A stretch of DNA of 64,000 nucleotides from an uncultured Chitinophagaceae bacterium (GTDB lineage Bacteria; Bacteroidota; Bacteroidia; Chitinophagales; Chitinophagaceae). This document shows, piece after piece, positions 51,660-60,451 of the stretch (within the stretch, counting starts at the first letter, position 1; each line of letters starts with the position of its first letter). The translations under genes and the position numbers were made by a program. The stretch is from contig CALMED010000044.1 in the NCBI GenBank assembly GCA_937862815.1, positions 23,923 to 87,922 on the forward strand, read 5' to 3'. The notes beneath the pieces were generated by a model. The model was not told where the DNA came from, ran no database searches, and saw nothing but the letters and a program-made list of their open reading frames with translations.

Positions 51660-53891
51660 ATGATTAGCATGCGCTGGCGGATTTTGTTTTTTTCCCTGTT
51701 GCTGATTTCCGGCAGCTGGAAGACTTTTGCCCAGGCTTACACGCAAGCCGACTCGCTGCGGATCTACGGCTTATTGGAACGGGCCGACGAAAGCGACCTG
51801 GCGGGTAATCTTACCCAGGCGCTGCAGTTTGCGGCTGAGGCCCTGGAGTTTTCCCGGAAAACAAAGATGCTGCGGGGCGAAGGATTTGCCCGGTTGAAAA
51901 TGGCCGATCTCCGGCTGAAAGCGGAGGGAGGGAAGGATCTTCTTTCGCTGTACGATGAGCCGCTTCGGATCGGCGCTTTGTTGAAGGATAGTTTTTTGCT
52001 TGGATTATCCTTTCACCAGCTGGGACAGTTCTTTAAGGACCAGGCGCAATACGATGAAGCGGTTGCTGCCTATAACAAAGCGTTGGCCTGTTACTATGCA
52101 ATAAGCGATAACAATTATGTTGCAGTTGTGTACAATGATATCGGGTTTGTGCACGACCGCAAAGGCGATTACGAACGGGCGGTTCAGATGTATATCCATG
52201 CAAGGAAGCTGTTTGAGGCCATTGGCAATAAGAAGGAAACGGCAAATACAATCGGCAACCTGGCCATATCAAATTACCGCCTGGGCAAAAAGGACGAAGC
52301 CATTCAGTTGTTTAAAAACTCCGCATTGATCCGGAAGGAGGCAGGTGATATAAAGGGCCTTACAGCAACGTATGGTAATCTCGTTACTGCATACGCTTCA
52401 GTAGCGCAGTATGACTCAGCTTATCATTACCAGCAGTTAGCCATCAATTATGCCGAAAAATCAGGAGTGAAAAATACCCTCGCACAGGCGTATGCGAATG
52501 CCTCTTCCTTGCTGCTTCGTCAGGATAATGCAGCAGAGGCGCTTACCTATGAACAGAAGGCCATCCGGCTCTATACGGAAATGGGCGACCGGGTAAAGCT
52601 GGGCGCCCGTTATCTGAGCATGGCTTCCATACTGGATCAGCTGAATGATTCGTTACAGGCAGAAATCTATTATCAGAAGGCATCGTCATTGGCAAACGAG
52701 TTAAGGAATAAGCCGCTGTTTCAAAGTATTCACTCGGCACGTTCCGCTTTTTATAATAAGCATGGAAACCACAAAGCCGCGTTTGATCAGTACAAATTGT
52801 ACGTGGCTTATAAGGACAGCCTGCTCAATGAAAAAACCACCACCAACATTGCTGAACTTCAAACAAAATATGAAACAGAGAAAAAGGACCTGGAAATAGC
52901 AAAGCTGGAAACGGAACAGAAAATCAGGCAACTCGAACTCGAAAAGCAGCAGGCGATCATTGCCGGGAATCAACTGGAAGCAGAACGAAGGGAGGGCCGG
53001 ATTCAACTCCTGCAACAGCAGCAGCAACTCCGTGAGGTCCAGCTGCAGGCGCAGAAAGAAGAGCTGGAAAAGCAGGTGTTGCTCAATAAAAACAGTGAAC
53101 AGCAGTTATTACTCTCTGTTCAGCAGTTACAGATATCTGAAAATGATAAAAAGTTACGCATGCGCCAGTTGGAACGGGAGCGCCTGCTCCGGAATGGCAT
53201 CATTGCAGGAGTGCTGGTTTTAGTTGTGCTGGGCAGTTTGTTGTTCAACCGGTTCCAGCTCCGGAAAAAAATTCAGGAACAGGAACGGTTGCTGGCCGTA
53301 CGCAACAAAATTTCAAAAGACCTGCATGATGAAATAGGAAGTACGCTTACCAGCATTCATATTCTCAGCAAGGTATCGGCAACTGCTATGGACCAGGATC
53401 CGCAACAGGCCCGGCAGATGCTGGGCAATATTTCGCAGCAGAGTAAAGCCATACAGCAGAATATGAGTGATATCGTATGGGCGATCCGGCCCGATAACGA
53501 CCGTATAGAAAACCTGGCAGCCCGGATGCGGGAGTACCTTGCACAAACCCTGGAACCTCTTTCGATACAAACCCGCCTGGAAGTAAACGAAGAAGTGCTC
53601 AATCAATCGCTTTCCATGGAACACCGGAAAGAAGTTCTGCTGATTTTCAAAGAGGCGGTGAGTAACATTGTGAAGCATGCAGGCGCAACAGAGGTACGGG
53701 TACAGTTGGATGTGCAGCAGGGATCGTTGTACATGACCATCAGGGATAACGGCCGGTGGAAGGGGTCAGCAACATCCAGTGGTACCGGAACGTACAGCAT
53801 GCAGCAACGGGCGGCAGGGCTCCATGGAACGGTTGAAATAGAGGGCAATAAGGAAGGTACGTCCGTTCAGTTGCAGTTGCCCTTGCCATAA
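51660..53891 (+). CDS. TPR-containing sensor histidine kinase (HisKA_3 type)
   Basis: A 743-residue sensor. A signal or anchor segment (ILFFSLLLISGSWKTFAQ) is followed by a periplasmic array of tetratricopeptide repeats (ALACYYAISDNNYVAVVYNDI, TANTIGNLAISNYRLGKKDEA and others, about residues 60-370). A long coiled coil comes next, then a transmembrane helix (GIIAGVLVLVVLGSLLF). The NarL-partner HisKA_3 domain has phospho-acceptor His in ISKDLHDEIGSTL (about 556), and HATPase_c has EAVSNIVKHAGA and IRDNG. ATG 51660 is preferred; TTG 51648 and ATG 51669 are alternatives. Confidence 0.9.
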   Translation: MISMRWRILFFSLLLISGSWKTFAQAYTQADSLRIYGLLERADESDLAGNLTQALQFAAEALEFSRKTKMLRGEGFARLKMADLRLKAEGGKDLLSLYDEPLRIGALLKDSFLLGLSFHQLGQFFKDQAQYDEAVAAYNKALACYYAISDNNYVAVVYNDIGFVHDRKGDYERAVQMYIHARKLFEAIGNKKETANTIGNLAISNYRLGKKDEAIQLFKNSALIRKEAGDIKGLTATYGNLVTAYASVAQYDSAYHYQQLAINYAEKSGVKNTLAQAYANASSLLLRQDNAAEALTYEQKAIRLYTEMGDRVKLGARYLSMASILDQLNDSLQAEIYYQKASSLANELRNKPLFQSIHSARSAFYNKHGNHKAAFDQYKLYVAYKDSLLNEKTTTNIAELQTKYETEKKDLEIAKLETEQKIRQLELEKQQAIIAGNQLEAERREGRIQLLQQQQQLREVQLQAQKEELEKQVLLNKNSEQQLLLSVQQLQISENDKKLRMRQLERERLLRNGIIAGVLVLVVLGSLLFNRFQLRKKIQEQERLLAVRNKISKDLHDEIGSTLTSIHILSKVSATAMDQDPQQARQMLGNISQQSKAIQQNMSDIVWAIRPDNDRIENLAARMREYLAQTLEPLSIQTRLEVNEEVLNQSLSMEHRKEVLLIFKEAVSNIVKHAGATEVRVQLDVQQGSLYMTIRDNGRWKGSATSSGTGTYSMQQRAAGLHGTVEIEGNKEGTSVQLQLPLP

Positions 53892-53936
53892 ATATGGGAT
53901 GCCAGATCCTGGGCGTTCGGTTAAATTTGTAATCAG

Positions 53937-54569
53937 ATGATTCGTGCAATTTTATATGAGGACAACGAAAACCTGCGCAGCAGCCTCACTTCCTTGTTGC
54001 AGTGGCAGCATGATGTGGAATTGATTACTGCCATGCCCGATGCCCGTACCGTTTTAGCGGATATTGAGCAGTTTCAACCCGATGTGGTGCTGATGGATAT
54101 TGATATGCCGGACGTAAACGGGATTGAGGCATTGAAGCAGGTCCGTTCGGTGCATGAACAGCTTCCTGTGGTGATGCTGACCGTATTTGAGGACAATGAT
54201 CACATCTTCAATGCCATTTGTGCCGGCGCCAGCGGCTATCTGCTGAAAAAGAACTTTGATCAGATTGTTCCTGCCATTAAAGATGTACTCAATGGCGGTG
54301 CACCCATGACGGGTGTTATAGCCCGTAAAGTACTGGCCCTCTTCCCGCGGCCGGCCCGGTCGAAGCAGGAAGAGGAAACGCTGCTTTCGGCCAGGGAGCA
54401 GGAATTGTTACAGCTGCTCATCAAAGGATATAGTTATAAAATGATTGCAGATGAGCTGCACATAGCATTGGAAACGGTGCGCTCTCATATTAAAAAAATT
54501 TACCGCAAACTGCAGGTTAACAGCGCTACCGAGGCCATTTATAAAGTTTCCCGGGATAAGCTCCCGTAA
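53937..54569 (+). CDS. NarL/LuxR-family response regulator
   Basis: A 210-residue cytoplasmic DNA-binding regulator. The receiver domain has acidic residues near 8-10 (YEDNE), phospho-acceptor Asp54 (VVLMDIDMPD) and conserved Lys in GYLLKK. The C-terminal LuxR helix-turn-helix is LSAREQELLQLLIKGYSYK, then SHIKKIYRKLQV. It starts 45 bases after the kinase gene and is the obvious partner. The seven-gene secreted operon begins 109 bases downstream. Confidence 0.93.
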   Translation: MIRAILYEDNENLRSSLTSLLQWQHDVELITAMPDARTVLADIEQFQPDVVLMDIDMPDVNGIEALKQVRSVHEQLPVVMLTVFEDNDHIFNAICAGASGYLLKKNFDQIVPAIKDVLNGGAPMTGVIARKVLALFPRPARSKQEEETLLSAREQELLQLLIKGYSYKMIADELHIALETVRSHIKKIYRKLQVNSATEAIYKVSRDKLP

Positions 54570-54590
54570 GCTCAGTTCTCACTTTCTGTT

Positions 54591-54603
54591 CCGGTTGTAA
54601 CCC
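54591..54603. promoter_or_regulatory. Candidate regulator-binding motif upstream of the secreted operon
   Basis: CCGGTTGTAACCC with GGTT-N2-AACC, matching the site at 51576-51589. A weaker -7 element (TACTTTCA, 54637-54644) follows 33 bases later and the first operon ATG is at 54679. The spacing to the -7 element differs from the kinase promoter by about one helical turn. Confidence 0.4.
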
Positions 54604-54678
54604 TTTCATGGGATTGACCGCCCTTACGGCGTTTTCTACTTTCACACCAGAAAACTGAATGGGTCAAAAACCATTTTT

Positions 54679-55902
54679 ATGAAAGTAGCAATCGCCATTT
54701 TATCTGCCACCCTGGTCTGTTTCTTTACACATGGCCAGATAAATCCTTCTGTTAAGCCACCTGTACCATCTACTGCCCAGGCTGTTTTAAAGCCCTACGA
54801 CTATACCTTTCATAAATTAAAGACCCGGTTTTATGTGCCGCCCTTTAAAAGCGGAGGGGATAAAGATTTTCATGGGAACGGGCCGCAAATCCGGGTTACC
54901 TGTCAGCTACGGATCAGTGCCGACCGGAAACAACTCCAGGCCGTTGTGTACATGCAGGCAAAAGAAACGAGGGATAACTGGACGATGGCGGAGGGCACAC
55001 AAACCATTCCGGTCTTTATTTGTAATCCGTCCCAAACCATACAGGCGGTCAACGGCACCACCGGTTTTGCCCAGATGGATATTACAGTTACTGATAATAA
55101 CGGGCATAATGATCAGTTTTTCCTGCCCAACGGATCAGTGGCCATTACCCGGGCACAGAACTCAAATTGGGAAGTTGTAAACGGTTTTCATCATGCGTCC
55201 GGAGTGGAGCTGGTACGCATTGTGGGTGATACAGATGGCGATGAAGCCGGCACCCGAACGGGGGTGGAGATCTTTTTTTCGCCGGTTTCCATGAAACTGA
55301 TGGGTTCTCCCATCAATGAAGTGCAGCTTAATCTTACCAGGCTGATCGAAACATGTGGCAATAATACCTGCGGTTCCAGCGCAAGCGCAACCGTTGTCAA
55401 TTATTACGGCTTATCAAACACCTGTGAACAAATGAAAGCAAGGTTGGATGGATCTGCTAACCTCATCAATTTTATCCGGAACGTTTCCGGAAATAACATC
55501 GGAATTGATCCGAATTCGATGCGTGACCGGTTAAATGAAGTGTCGCGTCAGTTTACGTTGGTGGAGGAGCCGAATGCCAGCCAGATGCTGAACCACATCA
55601 CGCGGGCGCTGAATCAGAAAAAGCCCGTCATTCTGTTAACAGGCTGGGGTTCAAAAACAGTCAGAGATATCTATGCCAATGGTGCTGATCCGGTAAGCCT
55701 CAATCCCAACAGTGTTTTGCATTACCTGGTGGTTGACGGCATCAATCTGCATACACGGGTTTTGTCTGTCATTGATAATGGTAAGCGTAAGTACCTGCAC
55801 TGGGACTATCTGAAGCAGATTATTTACTGGCGACCTGAAAATGCAGTCATTGAAGGTTCTCTTTACAGCAACCAGGTGAAGCCCGGCAAAATTATTTTTT
55901 AA
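54679..55902 (+). CDS. Exported protein: GNGP-type domain fused to a C39/papain-like peptidase domain
   Basis: A 407-residue exported protein, first of the secreted operon. A signal peptide (AIAILSATLVCFFTHGQ) is followed by a domain at about 45-205 shared with the genes at 58876 and 59651. Its markers are DFHGNGPQIRVTC, QAKETRDNWTMAEG and RIVGDTDGDEAGTRTGVEIFFSP. From about 225 a peptidase-like domain follows: candidate nucleophile Cys231 (NNTCGSSAS), His348 (SVLHYLVVDGIN) and Asp366/Asn367 (VIDNGKRKYL). KKPVILLTGWGS lies between them. This order fits C39-like or other papain-fold peptidases. No known substrate or transporter is adjacent. Confidence 0.72.
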   Translation: MKVAIAILSATLVCFFTHGQINPSVKPPVPSTAQAVLKPYDYTFHKLKTRFYVPPFKSGGDKDFHGNGPQIRVTCQLRISADRKQLQAVVYMQAKETRDNWTMAEGTQTIPVFICNPSQTIQAVNGTTGFAQMDITVTDNNGHNDQFFLPNGSVAITRAQNSNWEVVNGFHHASGVELVRIVGDTDGDEAGTRTGVEIFFSPVSMKLMGSPINEVQLNLTRLIETCGNNTCGSSASATVVNYYGLSNTCEQMKARLDGSANLINFIRNVSGNNIGIDPNSMRDRLNEVSRQFTLVEEPNASQMLNHITRALNQKKPVILLTGWGSKTVRDIYANGADPVSLNPNSVLHYLVVDGINLHTRVLSVIDNGKRKYLHWDYLKQIIYWRPENAVIEGSLYSNQVKPGKIIF

Positions 55903-55922
55903 ATTATATCACCCCTGCCTTT

Positions 55923-56753
55923 ATGCTAACATTTACACTCCGGGGCTTTTCCTTTTTGTACCTGGTGTTGCTGCTGCAAAGCGGGCAGGCACAATCGGCT
56001 GACAATAAGATCTGCTATTGTTTTACCCAGCCGGTTTCGTCCGGTTTTATGACCGGAACGAAGGCTGTTTACGGAACAGTAGGGCTGTTTCTTACACGTG
56101 ATTTGTTATTGACGCCCAATCAGTCGCAGCCTGTAAAATTTACTGTTCCGTTGTTGCCGGTGAAGGCAGACTGCCAGCCCTCCTATACCCTGTATGTAGC
56201 AGATGAGCGGGGTGTAAAAATTTCCGAAATCACAAAGCAATCGAATGAGTTCAGCTACACGTTTGCAGATTGCAATAAAACCTATGAAGTACGCCTGCTC
56301 GCTACGGCCAGGACCACCACAGGCAGTGCGGGAAATTGTACCCGGTCTGTTTTTATCAAAGTAAAACCGGTTTGTAATACTGTAGTCTGCGAATGCTTTC
56401 AGCAAAAGGGAAGCAAGCCGTCGCTGGCAAGTGGTGATCTGAATCTTGCAGGCAGCATGGATTGTTTAGCAACGCAAAGCAATCAGCGCCGGTATGTACT
56501 TCGTTTTGGAATTATCAATAAAACGAATTGTATGCTGAACATTGAATCAATAACCGTTCATGGTCAGACGATCAGTGTTCCGGCTTTTAATACAGCGCCG
56601 CTGGCTGAAACAAAAGGCGTGTCTTTGGGATTCAGTACACCCATGCATCTGGCGCCACCTGCCGATTCCAAAGTAAGCGCCTTGGTACGGTATAGTTTGA
56701 ATGGGAAAATATGTTCGGTAACAATGGATTTTCCATACAAAGCATGTAATTGA
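55923..56753 (+). CDS. Secreted hypothetical protein, secreted operon gene 2
   Basis: A 276-residue exported protein with a signal peptide (GFSFLYLVLLLQSGQAQ). Two Cys-containing beta-rich halves, each with a cysteine pair near CYCFTQPVSSGF and VCECFQQKGSK, look like a duplicated domain with possible disulfides. I do not recognise a family. It starts 20 bases after the peptidase gene. Confidence 0.75.
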   Translation: MLTFTLRGFSFLYLVLLLQSGQAQSADNKICYCFTQPVSSGFMTGTKAVYGTVGLFLTRDLLLTPNQSQPVKFTVPLLPVKADCQPSYTLYVADERGVKISEITKQSNEFSYTFADCNKTYEVRLLATARTTTGSAGNCTRSVFIKVKPVCNTVVCECFQQKGSKPSLASGDLNLAGSMDCLATQSNQRRYVLRFGIINKTNCMLNIESITVHGQTISVPAFNTAPLAETKGVSLGFSTPMHLAPPADSKVSALVRYSLNGKICSVTMDFPYKACN

Positions 56754-56796
56754 TGATGAAAAGCCGGCTGATCTGAACAACTTAAAAGGAACAAGT

Positions 56797-57822
56797 ATGA
56801 AACATAGATTTTTATTTGCAGTCGCGGTGATGCTGGCCAGCAACGCAACAGCGCAGCAACCCGTCCGGCCAACGCTTCCGGCTCTGAACACACAAACAAC
56901 CCGGCAAGTGTTAAGTCCGGAATATGAAATTGAGAATTTCAGAACTATTCTTTCCATCATCATTCACCGGGGAGAAGATGATATGCGAAGCGGACAAAGG
57001 CTCATGCCTTCTGTTATTTTAACGGATGGCTCTGTCATACCAGTGAAGCAGAATGATGTTCCGCTGCAATCGCATGAAATATTCTCGCATGAAGGTGGCA
57101 ATGTTGGTCTCACTTATGACCGGTATGCAAAGCAGGCAAAGACAGGGTCTATTAATAATATCCGCTTTGATGGAAGGCCGAACAGGATACACCAGGTCGA
57201 AGTTCTGTATTATGAGGAAAACAGACCGCCGCTTGCGGGTGATGATAATTTCGACATTGACTCTGTTCAAATCAAATACAGTGTACTTGACAAGAAGGCT
57301 AATCGGATTATCGAAAGCAAAACGCTGCAGGTCCGGAACAGCAAAAAGAATTTCCGGCTAACCGGAAGCGGTGTGGTCTTTTCGCATGTAATTAATCCTG
57401 CTTTGGTTTATCCCAGGCAACTTGCCACCGAAGAATTCACGCCGGGTATCAAGTTTAAATTGCTCAACGGAGCAGACGGGATGAAGCCTGGGTATACCAT
57501 GGCAAAATTGCTTATTGAATTAAAAACGGGCGGCGTAATGGAAGCGGATATATCCGGTGCAACGAAAGGATATTTTTATATAGCACAGCGGACAAACGTA
57601 CGGGCTAAGTGGACGGATATCCGGCGCATCGGAATCCGATACATTTATCCTTCCAACATGTTTGATCGCGATGACTGGACCCTGAGAGGATTGGCAGTAG
57701 AGTATGACTCATTTTACAAGGGGCCGGTGCGTATTTACACCAACTGGGATTTGAACATGACATTTAATGGCGATGGACAGGGCACAACCTGGTGGTCGCC
57801 CGTCTTAAATCTCAATCCCTGA
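56797..57822 (+). CDS. Secreted hypothetical protein, secreted operon gene 3
   Basis: A 341-residue exported protein with a signal peptide (RFLFAVAVMLASNATAQ). The mature sequence is mixed beta structure; AKWTDIRRIGIRYIYPSNMFDRDD and NWDLNMTFNGDGQGTTWW near the C-terminus recall a carbohydrate- or lipid-binding beta-sandwich, but no family was recognised. 43 bases after the previous gene. Confidence 0.75.
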   Translation: MKHRFLFAVAVMLASNATAQQPVRPTLPALNTQTTRQVLSPEYEIENFRTILSIIIHRGEDDMRSGQRLMPSVILTDGSVIPVKQNDVPLQSHEIFSHEGGNVGLTYDRYAKQAKTGSINNIRFDGRPNRIHQVEVLYYEENRPPLAGDDNFDIDSVQIKYSVLDKKANRIIESKTLQVRNSKKNFRLTGSGVVFSHVINPALVYPRQLATEEFTPGIKFKLLNGADGMKPGYTMAKLLIELKTGGVMEADISGATKGYFYIAQRTNVRAKWTDIRRIGIRYIYPSNMFDRDDWTLRGLAVEYDSFYKGPVRIYTNWDLNMTFNGDGQGTTWWSPVLNLNP

Positions 57823-57860
57823 CAGCATAGAATATATTTTATCACCTAAATCCTACAATC

Positions 57861-58862
57861 GTGAAGCAGACTTTCATTTTTATTTTTTCATTTCTTTTTT
57901 GCGGCACTTCCTTATTATCACAAGAGCCGGTCAAAAAACCCAAGGTTGTTAAAACAGCCGAAAAGGTGAATCAAAAAACAAAAGATGCCAGCGAAGCGAG
58001 TAACCAGGTAGTCAGCGAGTCGCAGCAGGTGGCCGGTAATGTGCAGAATGTGGTGACCAATGCCAAAGCGGTGGTGAAGATATTTGAACCCATTCTCCGC
58101 TTCCGGCTGAAAAAGAACCAGCAATCCCTTGGCGATGGTGCTGGTGCGGGTAATCCTGTAGCTGATCCTGCTGTAACACAGCCAACCACCCCTCCATTTG
58201 ATAATCCGGCGATATATGTTACCCAGTCCGACCTGGCACAAGGTGTTCCGGTGGTGGCCGAAAGTCCGGCTTATAACACCGATGGTACGGCGAACCTCGG
58301 CAGCCAGAACAATAAAAAATTCGGCTGTTATATCAACGTATTGCAGGGGGCCATTATGGACGAAATTGATGTAGCCGGAAATTCCAAATCGGTCGACCTC
58401 ATTTTTACGGCCACCAATGCCTTTAATGAGCAGGTGCCGATGTATGCATTCCTCACACCGTCTTACGTGAAGAATGATGCATTTGCATATAATTTCTTTA
58501 AAGGTACCAAGTACAAAGATAAAAATATACCTCCGGCGGAATGGGAAGAAGTTAATGAATCGGAGGTGGCCATGACCAGCCTGACCGGTGAGCAGTTTGA
58601 AAAAATTCAGAATAACAACCAGTTAATGGCTGTGGTGAAACAGGTAAGGGGATTTGGGCAAAAGGTGGAAAGCAGGGTAAAACTCGACGGAAAAGTAATT
58701 GCCGTAAAAACAGAGATGGGCGACCGCACCGCTTATGGTCTGATCTACATCATGAACCATTATGGAACGACTGGTGATAATGGTTATCTCAAAATCAAAA
58801 TCAAAGTCACCGGCTTTGATGCCAATGGAGATGGCAATCCGGATGGAAGTATTTATCAATAA
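57861..58862 (+). CDS. Secreted hypothetical protein, secreted operon gene 4
   Basis: A 333-residue exported protein starting with GTG; signal peptide KQTFIFIFSFLFCGTSLLSQ. An amphipathic Lys/Ala/Gln-rich helix (VVKTAEKVNQKTKDASEASN; about 30-85) precedes a proline-containing linker and a C-terminal beta domain (FTATNAFNEQVPMYAFLTPS; IKIKVTGFDANGDGNPDG). The helical part could be a coiled coil. No family recognised. Confidence 0.75.
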   Translation: MKQTFIFIFSFLFCGTSLLSQEPVKKPKVVKTAEKVNQKTKDASEASNQVVSESQQVAGNVQNVVTNAKAVVKIFEPILRFRLKKNQQSLGDGAGAGNPVADPAVTQPTTPPFDNPAIYVTQSDLAQGVPVVAESPAYNTDGTANLGSQNNKKFGCYINVLQGAIMDEIDVAGNSKSVDLIFTATNAFNEQVPMYAFLTPSYVKNDAFAYNFFKGTKYKDKNIPPAEWEEVNESEVAMTSLTGEQFEKIQNNNQLMAVVKQVRGFGQKVESRVKLDGKVIAVKTEMGDRTAYGLIYIMNHYGTTGDNGYLKIKIKVTGFDANGDGNPDGSIYQ

Positions 58863-58875
58863 TAAAACTCGAAAC

Positions 58876-59607
58876 ATGAAATATTCAATTTTTTGTTTGC
58901 TTTTTATTTGGGTAATGAATGCGTATAGTCAAACAGGAGCATTAACCGGAACACGAGTACGGCAGATCAATGTTTCTCCAAATGAAAACTTCATACTGGG
59001 CGGACTTTGCCCAATAGGTAATTCAAAAGGCGACGCAGAATTTGATGGGAATGGTCCACATATTAAATGTGATGTAAGAATACGCATTGGAAGAGATAGC
59101 GCATCTCTCCTGGCCGATATCTACTTCTGGGCGCAGGAAACGAAAAGCGACTGGAGTACCACAGAGGGCAGGTGGTCCCGCAAAATATATACAGCTCCAA
59201 GGGGAACAAAAATTTTAAAAATAGTCGGTGATAGTTATTCTTTCACCGAGTTGGTATGCTGTAAAAGTAAAAATGACCTGTTCAGAATCGACCGTGATAC
59301 AGGCGTTGCTGTTGTAAGATTTATGAAAGGTATGCCGGACAGGGATGTTTTGTCCAAACATGGCGCAACACGACTCACAGCCCCTCCCATTAATAATTTC
59401 ATGCTGCTTAATACCATACAATTTTATGCCACCACTGGAAACAATACTTGTATACGGGTTCCGGCCAAGAACGGATTGCTTGTTAAATATTTTCATTTTG
59501 TAGGCGACACCGGAGGTTCTGATATCAGTAACGACGACAATTGTAATGACGACACACGGATCGTAAATCTCGAGTTCTTTCCAATCCGTTTGGAAGTCAG
59601 AAATTGA
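58876..59607 (+). CDS. Secreted GNGP-domain protein, secreted operon gene 5
   Basis: A 243-residue exported protein with signal peptide YSIFCLLFIWVMNAYSQ and one copy of the operon's repeated domain. Markers are EFDGNGPHIKCDVRIRI, FWAQETKSDWSTTEGRW and, near the end, FHFVGDTGG and DDNCNDDTRIVNLEFFPI. It is closest to the gene at 59651. Start at 58876, since the longer frame begins inside the previous gene. Confidence 0.82.
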   Translation: MKYSIFCLLFIWVMNAYSQTGALTGTRVRQINVSPNENFILGGLCPIGNSKGDAEFDGNGPHIKCDVRIRIGRDSASLLADIYFWAQETKSDWSTTEGRWSRKIYTAPRGTKILKIVGDSYSFTELVCCKSKNDLFRIDRDTGVAVVRFMKGMPDRDVLSKHGATRLTAPPINNFMLLNTIQFYATTGNNTCIRVPAKNGLLVKYFHFVGDTGGSDISNDDNCNDDTRIVNLEFFPIRLEVRN

Positions 59608-59650
59608 CATGTGATTGCTTTTTTAACGAATAACCATAAACAAAACAGGT

Positions 59651-60409
59651 ATGAAACACATTCTTTTTTCTTTACTGCTGCTTACAGCCTTTGCTGTACA
59701 TGCTCAGGTAAGCCCTGCAATGAAAAACAAAACACAGCCGATCACCAACAAAACCCAGATGCAGTCTGCGTTGATGGTCCAGACGGTAAAGCTGGAAGAT
59801 TTTACAGAGTGGTTGTGTCCCAAGCAGCTGCTGCGGGGCGATCGGGAATTTAACGGAAATGGCCCGAAGGTGAAATGTGAGGTTAAAATCAGGATCAGTC
59901 CGGATGGAAATTCACTTTTAGCTGATTTTTATCTGTGGGCACAGGAAACGGTTCATGACTGGAGTACAACTGAGGGCAGGTGGACCAAAAAGATTTATGA
60001 TGCGCCATTGGGATTAAAAATCAATAAGATTTTGTCGGCGACTGCTTCACGAACACAGTTTATCAGCCCCAGGGCAGGCATGCAAATATTTGTTCCTGGT
60101 GCTGATGTAGCCCAGGTTATGTTTACATTTTTGGATAATACAGATATAAAATCAGCCGTATTACAGGCTCATGGAGTCGATGCGAAAGATAAATCTGCTG
60201 TATCGCACCTGGTTAAGGTTATCGTTGATAATGGGAATCAGGTCGTACAGGTTCCTGCCACAGATGGAGCTTTAGTAAAGTTCTTTCATATTGTAGGCGA
60301 TACGGGAGGTGACGATATCAGTACAGATGATAACTGTAATGACGATACACGGATTGTGAAGATTGAGTTTTTCCCGGTGAAACTGGAATTCAGAAAGTCG
60401 CCTAACTGA
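59651..60409 (+). CDS. Secreted GNGP-domain protein, secreted operon gene 6
   Basis: A 252-residue exported protein with signal peptide HILFSLLLLTAFAVHAQ, a paralogue of gene 5. The domain reads EFNGNGPKVKCEVKIRI, LWAQETVHDWSTTEGRW, FFHIVGDTGGDDIS and DDNCNDDTRIVKIEFFPV. Conservation of Cys and Asp residues suggests a metal- or disulfide-stabilised fold. Function unknown. Confidence 0.82.
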   Translation: MKHILFSLLLLTAFAVHAQVSPAMKNKTQPITNKTQMQSALMVQTVKLEDFTEWLCPKQLLRGDREFNGNGPKVKCEVKIRISPDGNSLLADFYLWAQETVHDWSTTEGRWTKKIYDAPLGLKINKILSATASRTQFISPRAGMQIFVPGADVAQVMFTFLDNTDIKSAVLQAHGVDAKDKSAVSHLVKVIVDNGNQVVQVPATDGALVKFFHIVGDTGGDDISTDDNCNDDTRIVKIEFFPVKLEFRKSPN

Positions 60410-60451
60410 TAAATACATCCATTTTTCCAGAACAATGAAATCCTTCTTGAT

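Noticed and set aside
51643..51663. Six-codon ORF (MNCAWI) overlapping the kinase start
   Set aside because: Too short, one Cys codon only, no conservation evidence; probably chance.
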